Shown here: piece after piece, positions 56,542 through 64,000 of the stretch | Numbering within the stretch: the stretch's first letter is position 1 | Layout of the letters: every line of letters starts with the position of its first letter | Assembly: GCA_027946365.1 (NCBI GenBank) | Contig: JAPEUQ010000021.1 | Span: 62,001 to 126,000, forward strand | Direction of reading: 5' to 3' | Origin: Kalmusia sp. IMI 367209 | Taxonomy: Eukaryota; Ascomycota; Dothideomycetes; Pleosporales; Didymosphaeriaceae | Length of the DNA: 64,000 nt | Position numbers and translations under genes: made by a program | The notes under the pieces: model-generated | The model's database searches: none | The model's input: the letters and a program-made list of their open reading frames with translations, nothing else | What the model was told of the DNA's origin: nothing

Positions 56542-57725
56542 GATGCGAAATTGCGAACACGACCACCTAGACAGTATCCGTCCATGTAGGAAGCCAACGC
56601 CATAAACTCTCAACCAGCGAAGCAGAGGAATCAAAAGGTTTTCTTGCAACAGCTTGACCTCATGGCGAAATGTGGGAGGAGACAAGGGGCAGTCTCAGCT
56701 GCACAATGGCATTCATCTTGCAGGGTACATGTTGTGACTAGGTGCGAGCCAATCGATCGGCGTGGGGAGCGGATTCATCCTTCCGGCAAGCAGCGCCGAG
56801 AGATGAGGCGGCCTCGCGTGCTTATTTGCTGAGGAGGTGGCAGCGGAAGGGGAGTGAATGTGGGAAAGCGTGGGATGTTGAGGGAGTCGGGGCGTGAAAC
56901 AGGAAGCCAACGGCCCAAGGACACGCTAACCGGGGAAGCCCTCTCCCCGCCCGGCTAGTGGCCGCGCGATGCTCCACCCTCCCGCACACACCCGCCTACA
57001 CTATCATTTCCCTCGCGCGAACATGGCTATCCTCGCCTTCGCAGCACTCACCGTACGATCCCGTTATCAGCTCCGGTGCTTCCCTCCAGACCAGATCCCG
57101 GCTGATGGCGTGAATGGATGATACGTACGTCTCCAAAAGGAAGAGCGCGCCTGAAGTTCGGCACTTCTGCATCCTGCCGCATGCGAGGCGCCAGAAGAAA
57201 CGTGTGCGCTACCCCAGCTTGGGTGTGATTGGCACCGCTTGCCTGCAGGATGGGAGGGCACACGGAAGGATCAGCTCGCGGTTGAAGCCCCAATCGAGGG
57301 TTTTTCTTGCCCGCCTGAACAACGCTCTGCCGCTTCGATCGCGAAGACTCGTTCTCGTTCCCGCGCCTGCTGAGCTCAACATGGGCGTGACCCACCGTCT
57401 GCGGAACTGTTTACCCCAGAAGAGACCTTTTCGCACGTACGGTTGCATCCAGAGCTCGGCTAGAACGCCCATGCAAGCCGAGCACCTCGCCCACGCGCAA
57501 TACGAATCAACTTGTCAAGCGAGCGCATGCATGGCGTCTACATGCACCCCCTGCTGGCCAGGGTGCAAAATTTCCCCGCCGCAAGAGCCGCTACTTATCG
57601 CGCACAAGTATATGAGCAGGAGCCTATGGACTGCAGTTTAAGTCGAGGACGTGGCTGGGTCCTGTTCTCTTACCATTGCGCTGGGAGCCTCACCCCTTTG
57701 TTTTGTTCGCGCGGAAATTCCGGCC
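56542..57725. promoter_or_regulatory. Divergent promoter region, rhodopsin-domain gene and APC permease
   Basis: About 1.2 kb between two start codons pointing outwards. Open frames inside (for example 57114-57641) have no domain support. No clear regulatory motif. Confidence 0.4.
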
Positions 57726-59497
57726 ATGGATAAGGACTTGGAGCTGACAGCTCGGACTGGCGAGGTCGACGAGATCGCTGTTCAGGAGGCAATTGACGAC
57801 GAACACACGAAAGCACAGCACGCACACCAGGGCGGCACTCTCGAAGTAAGCACTCTTTTGTCCTTGACGTGCGGCGAATTGCGATCAGCATCTCATGTGT
57901 CTTGCAGCGATACATCAACCTCGTCTCGACGATCAACTTCTCTTTTGTGCTCCAGTGCTCTTGGGAAGCTGCAGCTGTCACTTTCCAGTTCGCGCTTAGC
58001 AATGGCGGGCCTGCGTCTATCGTCTATGGAAGCATTCTCGCGGGGTTCGGAACCACGCTGGTCGTCATGTCACTGGCTGAGATGGCATCTATGTAAGCGC
58101 CACAATCTTGCATACCCTCTGCACCCGCAGCAGTGGTGCTTACGTTGCCTAGGGACCCGACTGTCGGGGCCCAGTATCGCTGGTCGGCTACCTTCGCCCC
58201 AAGATGGAACAGATTCTTTGGGCTGATGCAGGGTAGGTACCCAAATCACATCGCGCTATGCATTGCAGATGTCTGACTTGTCGCAGGATGGATTACTGTC
58301 TTTGCTTGGATATGCTCTTGCACTTCGAATCCAGCTTTGATTTCAAACATCATCACTGGTCTTGTCATTTTCAACCATCCCGACTACGTACCCAAGCAAT
58401 GGCATACAACCCTGCTGATGTGGGCTATCACAGCTCTGCCTTTCTTCGCCAACTTCTGGTTTAGAAAGCTGCTCAACCCGTTTGAAGCTATTGGCGCCAT
58501 CCTGCACGTTGTGTTCTTCATCGTCAGCATCATCACCCTGGTGGTTCTCGCCCCGAGGAGCTCCACCGACTACGTCTTCAAGACTCTCACCAATGACAGT
58601 GGTTGGGAACAACCTGTTGTAGCTTGGGGCATCGGTCTGCTCACAGTCACGTACCCGCTAACAGGTACGTTATAGATGCTACTACAGGAACAAGCTCACA
58701 CGTTATTAGGGTTCGACGGGGTCATGCACATGTCGGATGAAGTCAGGAAGACACGCATCCGCGTCCCTCGTTCGATGATCATGTCAGTAGTGCTCAACGC
58801 CGTCATGCAGTTTGCCTTCATGACGACCGTGCTCTTCACCATCGGCGACCCTGCCGTTGTAGCGGCGGATCCACTCCCCATCATCCAGGTTTATTACCAA
58901 GCGACGGGCTCCAAGCCAGCAACCAACCTCTTCGTCATCGTGATTTGCATCATTATATTCGTGTCGTTCTTCAATATATTTGCCTCCGTCTCGCGTCTCA
59001 TTTGGGCCTTCTCCCGCGATAACGGTCTCCCTTTCTCAGCGACCTTCGCAAAAGTACATCCAACGCTAAAGATGCCGCTCAACGCACTGATTCTCCTTGG
59101 AGCCTGCCTTTGCCTCCTCGCCATTATCAACGTCGGGAGCACAACGGCTTTCAACGCCTTCATCTCCCTCCCTGCCATAGGAGGCTACCTATCCTACTTC
59201 ATCCCGATTCTGTTCCTGTTCATGCGGCGCCTCTCGAGCAAACATCCGACACCAATCCCCTGGGGCCCGTTTAGACTCGGCAAATTTGGACCCTTCATCA
59301 ACTTTGGAGCTATGATATACATCCTCTTCGTCTTCGCTTGGCTCCCGCTGCCGAGCTTCAGGCCGGTCGATGCAGAGACGATGAACTACGCTGGACCTAT
59401 CGTGGGCTTCATCATCCTCTTCGCCATTGGAGACTGGTGCGTTTCGGGCCGGAAGAGATTCAAGGTGCCGGTGTTGAGGCGGGCCGATTATGGATAA
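57726..59497 (+). CDS. APC-superfamily amino acid/GABA/choline permease
   Basis: Transporter with about 12 membrane segments, 516 aa. Exons are 57726-57845, 57908-58092, 58153-58232, 58287-58664 and 58710-59497; junctions rebuild SMDPTVGAQYRWSATFAP and PLTGFDGVMHMSDEVRK. The motif FDGVMHMSDEVRKTRIRVPR is the helix 6-7 loop typical of fungal GABA and choline permeases (Uga4/Hnm1 group). The N-terminus is charged and cytosolic; later segments include SFFNIFASVSRLIWAFSRDN and SLPAIGGYLSYFIPILFLFM. Likely imports an amine or amino acid; the substrate is not determined. The start context GGCCATGG is good. Confidence 0.9.
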
Positions 59498-60658
59498 GTC
59501 ATGTCCGCAGGAGCAGGTATCTCGGTAGAAAAGTTTGACGACACGTACAAGTTCAAGTTCCCTCAGAAAACGCAATGCGAGGCCCATATGGCTCTTAATA
59601 GATAGCGAAACGTATATAGACGAAGGTGATGACACGGAACACGGGTGGTTCTTGAATGACAATGATTTCTGCAAACATAATTCAGTACCGTGGATCGACG
59701 AGGTTCAATACGTCCGACTACGCCCTTGGACATGCAAAATCATCATAGACATGCTCAGACATGCGAAGGTTGGCTCTATTGAACCGAGCATCTGTGTTAT
59801 CTAGATACAAAGATGTCCTAAAGCTTCAGCCCCGCGTAAGAATCTCGGGCTACATGACCCTGAATTGGTGTGTTGTCCTACTTGAAGAATCGGAGTGTGA
59901 AGACCCATGTGTGCCTCAAGTGATATCAGACCACGTTTCCAGTCAACCTCATTGCCTAATTCTTCTGCCCGAGCACTGGCATAGCAAATCGCTGCTAATA
60001 TCTCGACAGCGTTAAAATTTGTAGTGTAGGTGGCGACCATGTCCATGCTCGCTGGGACCCGATTTTAAATCATCGATCCGGGCATCAGTTCCGGTTTCTA
60101 ATGTATTGTTTGTACATATTTTAATGAGCTTAGACCCGGCTCTCTGCTTTCTTTAGCGGTGACAATCTAGCTGTGGTGATTCGCTGGCATTTTGTAATAC
60201 GCAGTTCAAGAGGAAATCTTGCATATTCAACGACCAGCCTCTTTTTAATTTGGACTTCTTCCATTGGGTTGCTGGTACAGCCTTATTGCCGAACACTTCG
60301 TTGGCGCTAGCTATTGCAGTGTTGTCGGCATCGCCACCATTTTATTGCAAACCTATCAGCACTCAGGAAGCTTGGTTTGGCTGTTCGTCAGCGCTAGAGA
60401 ATGCAGTGAAAAGTGGCTGGCTGGACCACCCAGCCTACAGGGACCACGTACAAGTAGCCATATGTGACGAGTGGTATGTAACGATTTTGATTGGACGTAT
60501 AGATGTGGACATGGCTGGATCTTGCAGGCGTGCGTGAAAGGCTGAGAGGCTTGGCTCAGCTACTCGTGGGGGCTAAAAATTGCGGTGGAAGTTTTGAATA
60601 TGCAGCTTTGACGAATCGTAAGTCTTTCATACACTCATTAATGCGTTCTTGCATTTCT
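59498..60658. other. Intergenic between convergent genes
   Basis: No coding region is supported between the permease stop and the aminopeptidase stop; the DNA is AT-rich around 60050-60250. Confidence 0.4.
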
Positions 60659-62264
60659 CTAGATATTGTTACCACACGTAGCAAGATGCCTATCATGCTC
60701 ATCCCTCGTCCACTGAATCTCCCTACCCACCAGCCCCCTTCCCTCAACGAACGTCGCATTGGTCGGGTTCTTGGGAATGATCTCCGTACCCTTAGTTGCA
60801 AGTATCGACAACACATGCGCAGCAGCCTATCACCATGATTAGCACCATTCTCAATGCCTAAGAACGCAATTTTCTGACTTACCTTCGCATTCACCGTCAA
60901 CGTGGTCGGGTTCGGGTTATCAATCGTATCGCAGGCCTGGTGGTAGCACGGATCCTGCTCCACCCCCGTTCCCGTATGCAGTCCACCAACCGCCTTCCCG
61001 ATGTTGAAGAAGCTCTGGTAATCGCTCCCACCGGTGAACCTGGCAGCAGTAACATTGATGCCCTTCTTGGTCATGTCTTCCACAAAGATCTTCTCAATGG
61101 CATCGCTACCTGCCGGTCCAGCAAGGCCATGCGTACTACCATCGCCGTCGAACACGCCAAAGTACCCGCGCGAGACCATATCGAAGTTGAGGTACGCGAG
61201 GATGTTGCTTGCCTCGGAAGTGTTGAGGTGTTGGGTGTAGTACTTGGATCCGAGCAGGCCGTTTTCTTCGGCGCCCCACCACGCAAAGCGGACCTTGTTC
61301 TTGACGCGGAACTTCTCGAGCGCCGTCTTGATCTCGAGGACTAGACTGGAACCGGAGCCATCGTCGTTGATGCCTGCACCTGCTACAACGCTGTCGAGAT
61401 GGCCGCCGAGCATGATGACGTTGTTTGGATCACCGTCTATCGTCTCGGCGAAGATGTTTTGCGTGATTCTCGTACCGATGGTCTGCGTTTGCTGGAAGTG
61501 TGCGGTGATGGACTCGCCGGCTGCGAGACGCGCGACGAGGGCTTGGCCGTCGGCTTGATTGATGTAGCCCGTGGGTACATATTGCTCCGGGTTGGGGTTG
61601 CTGAGAGTGCCAGCTGTGGCAGGGGTCTCGACATTGTTGTAGATGATGACAGCAGCTGCACCCGCAGCGGCAGCTGGCTTCATTCTTCCGGCAAAGGTTG
61701 TGCCATCTGGGCATGCGCCTCTCTCGACAAGCACGATTTTTCCCGCGACATCCAGGTCATCGTATGACTCGTTCGTGCAGCCTTCTGCGCCGGATGCACC
61801 GAGAACAAGAGGTGCCGTGAGACCTTCGGCGCTTGTAGAAGGCGAGTATGAAAGCCCGATCACGTAGTAGTCCGTATCGTCTATGCTTAGGCTGATGGAG
61901 TCAACATGCTGGAAGAGCGCAGGGAAGTCCTGCACCCAGGTCCGAAAGTTTGTTGAGTTCTGCGTGCGAGAGAGGATGTAGTCGACAGAGGCAGCGTAGC
62001 CCGGGAAGCCAAAGGCGCGATTTCCACCGTTAGCTTTGGCGATGGCGTCAAGTTTGATGAGGTTGTTCATAAGACTAATATCATACGTTAACATGGATCA
62101 ATTGCAGAAAATCGATTTGCAACATACCCGTCCGTCGTAATCATATTTTGCAACGGCTTCGAGCTAACCAACGGACGCAGATGGTTACCATAACTCGACT
62201 GCGGTACTGCTGCTGCGAGCGCCTGCGCAGCGCCCGCAGCTACCAAGCCACATTTCATCAGCAT
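60659..62264 (-). CDS. Secreted zinc aminopeptidase, peptidase M28 with PA domain
   Basis: Secreted exopeptidase of 498 aa. Exons are 62264-62128, 62074-60883 and 60826-60659. The start MLMKCGLVAAGAAQALAAAV is a signal peptide; PQSSYGNHLRPLVSSKPLQ follows. The PA domain includes GKIVLVERGACPDGTTFAGR and AAAVIIYNN. M28 zinc-site residues are visible: His/Asp in MLGGHLDSV, Asp in NDDGSGSS, Glu pair in GAEENGLLGS, Asp in LNFDMVSRG and His in GLHTGTG. Intron 2 removal rebuilds NAKAAAHVLSILATKGTEI and NPTNATFVEGRGLVGREI. TATATTTAA about 90 bp upstream is a likely TATA box. Matches fungal aminopeptidase Y-type enzymes. Confidence 0.93.
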
Positions 62265-63020
62265 CTTTCTAAGGGAACGAGTCTCAAAGCCCAAATCCTA
62301 TCAGACGAGCTTCGAAAATCTCGCAAGAGGCTTGCACCCCGGCGGACCCGCATCTTAAATATACCATGATTACGTGCCGTCTAACCCTGTATCCCAGTCC
62401 TCGGGAAACTCCTGCATATTAACATTGATTGCGTGCGACCGTTATCACTGCCATCACGAGCTTGGGAGTCTGGGCCGTGCTACGAGATCGAAGAAAGCAG
62501 GTACCAAGAGTGATAAATGGACCGTCGTAAGGGTGCCAAGCGCGGAGTGCGTCGCGTGCTTGACACCTTCCGGATAAAGTCTGGCACGTGACGGTGAGGG
62601 CTCGGCGATGCATTCAACATTGAAGATCTTGAAGCCTCTGCATGGTTTGTGTTTGGAAAGGAATTGCAAAGAGGCAGTGTAGGTTTGTTCGGTAGTCTGT
62701 TTGTCAGAAAATTGCTGTTGGGGTCACTTGGATATGACAAATCAGTACTTGATCTTGTCAAATAATAGATTTCGAATTCTTAGAAATGAGAAGAAGAGAA
62801 CTCGAGTGAGTACATGGAATTTGGCGCTTCAGTGTTCGTACTAGGGTGAATTTCGAGGCGAGACTCAAGTTTAAAGTCAACATTGAGTATTGTGATGCAA
62901 TTGTCTATGTCTTTCGTCTGTCGGAGATACCTGTATATATACAAGGCGAGCCACAGGAGCCCACGCGTCTATAGGGGAATCATGCACACCACCTATCTTA
63001 CAACAGAGCGCCCTTCGCAC
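62265..63020. other. Intergenic, aminopeptidase promoter
   Basis: TATATTTAA (minus-strand sense) at about 62355-62363. No gene is supported further right. Confidence 0.4.
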
Positions 63021-64000
63021 TCACCCCTCAAAAACACCATGCTGTAGATCAACCCCAAAATCCTTTGCCATGACCCGCATATGTGCCTCGATATCCTCCT
63101 CCATGCCTCTTCCGACCCCCACCACCTGCTTCACCTTACTCCACGTAAAATACGCATCGCTCAGCAACAGGACTAATCTGAATCTCAGATGCTTGACCCA
63201 ATTGCTCCACCGTTGGCCGGTGGTCAGGTCCGGCGATTCAGCGAGTGCGCGCGAGGCCCACATGCCTGTTATTTTGATGCGGTTGACGGGTGACCCAAGG
63301 AACTGGTTGTTGCCCTGGACGATGCGTAGGTTGCGACCGATGAAGATGAGTTCACGTGGCCATTTGTTTTCATCGCCGAGGATTTGTTTGATGCCGTCCC
63401 TCGCCTTGGACTGCATCTCGAATGCTCGTTCGGCCTGGTCTTTACCCCTGCTTTCCTTCCGAAGCTCATTGAGCGTGCTGTTGTCGCCACCTTGGTAGGG
63501 TCGCATGAGCGTGGCCGACGCGAAGATGTCAGGATTGTTGACACCCCAGCTTGAGACTATGTCCTTTATCGTGTCATTATCGAAGGCCATAAGGGACTTC
63601 CAGAACAGTGCGTATTGATGCCGGAAGGTGGGGTTCATTTGGATGTAGAGGCCGTGGTCGATGAGAACAACTTCGGGCTGGCCGTTGGGCAAACGTCGGA
63701 TGAAGATGTTACCTGGATGCGGATCGCAGTGAACAATGCCCCAGAGAAACATTTGTGCGCTGAAGAGGTCTACGATGGTGTTCATTGTCGTCTTGAGAGA
63801 GACGCCGAGCCCGCCGCTGCCGTCCTTGCCTTTCCATTGTTTGCGAGAAGGCTTATAGAGTGGGTTCCTGGGGGCATCTTCAGGGACGCTAGTGTCGATA
63901 TCGCTGTAGTCCTTTGGTAGTGGAGGGAGGTGGGCACCTCCTGCTCCAGGGCTTCCTTGTCGCCACCTGCCCTGCCAGTTGTTTTGTATACCCTCCTTGT
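63021..64000 (-). CDS. ABC1/ADCK atypical kinase (5' end outside window)
   Basis: C-terminal part, about 326 residues, of an ABC1/UbiB family protein kinase-like protein, open to the right edge in one frame. Visible are the catalytic-loop motif HCDPHPGNIFI and the metal-binding VLIDHGLY, then the family C-terminal helical part. Upstream residues (PLPKDYSDIDTSVPEDAPRN) may be a linker or N-lobe insertion. Members act in mitochondria on coenzyme Q biosynthesis (Coq8) or as ADCK1/Mcp2-like lipid-homeostasis factors; the long NGQPEVVL insert suggests the latter group, but this is a guess. The ATG at 63785 is internal. No frameshift is seen within the window. Confidence 0.85.
   Translation of the reverse strand, partial: KEGIQNNWQGRWRQGSPGAGGAHLPPLPKDYSDIDTSVPEDAPRNPLYKPSRKQWKGKDGSGGLGVSLKTTMNTIVDLFSAQMFLWGIVHCDPHPGNIFIRRLPNGQPEVVLIDHGLYIQMNPTFRHQYALFWKSLMAFDNDTIKDIVSSWGVNNPDIFASATLMRPYQGGDNSTLNELRKESRGKDQAERAFEMQSKARDGIKQILGDENKWPRELIFIGRNLRIVQGNNQFLGSPVNRIKITGMWASRALAESPDLTTGQRWSNWVKHLRFRLVLLLSDAYFTWSKVKQVVGVGRGMEEDIEAHMRVMAKDFGVDLQHGVFEG

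Overview
The window is nuclear DNA of a filamentous ascomycete (Pezizomycotina, most likely Dothideomycetes). Genes are split by many 45-65 nt introns with GT..AG ends and CTAAC or CTGAC branch sites. Typical fungal families are present: sedolisin, AA9 LPMO, NRPS-like reductase, PTH11-like 7-TM protein and fungal phytoene desaturase. I see no rRNA, convincing tRNA, CRISPR array or intact transposon. Exon boundaries were derived by hand from frame continuity and splice signals.

Layout. 0-6.3 kb: Ca2+/H+ exchanger, secreted sedolisin protease, F-box protein with an in-frame amber codon. 7.3-18.4 kb: an accessory block with a Caps_synth/GT32-like glycosyltransferase, a decayed DUF4267 gene, a cytochrome P450, an NRPS-like A-T-R carboxylate reductase, a divergently transcribed MFS anion/cation symporter and an AA9 LPMO. 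The P450, reductase and exporter form a plausible small secondary-metabolite cluster. 18.9-22.1 kb: housekeeping pair NOG2 and a probable mitoribosomal mS26/PET123 sharing a short divergent promoter. 22.7-31.1 kb: frameshifted remnant, F-box-like protein, GNAT acetyltransferase, lone phytoene desaturase, Cys-rich GPI-type surface protein. 31.8-33.8 kb: large uncharacterised membrane-anchored fungal protein. 37.7-47.0 kb: PH-domain gene, a five-exon small secreted beta/gamma-crystallin-like protein, and an MFS transporter whose introns carry microsatellites. 47.9-64 kb: CAF-1 p60 subunit (CAC2), RWD-domain protein, DFR-like reductase, 7-TM rhodopsin-domain protein, APC permease, secreted M28 aminopeptidase with a PA domain, and the 3' part of an ABC1/ADCK kinase running off the right edge.

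Two genes (PH-domain at 37.7-39.3 kb and MFS at 45.1-47.0 kb) each show two apparent +1 frameshifts. All four lie in G/C homopolymers of 4-6 bases, which looks more like homopolymer over-calling than gene decay. The best candidate for an undescribed system is the 10.0-17.4 kb P450/NRPS-like/MFS cluster, with the glycosyltransferase as a possible member. The small secreted crystallin-like protein and the Cys-rich surface protein (with a possible intron-retention isoform) are the most interesting single genes.
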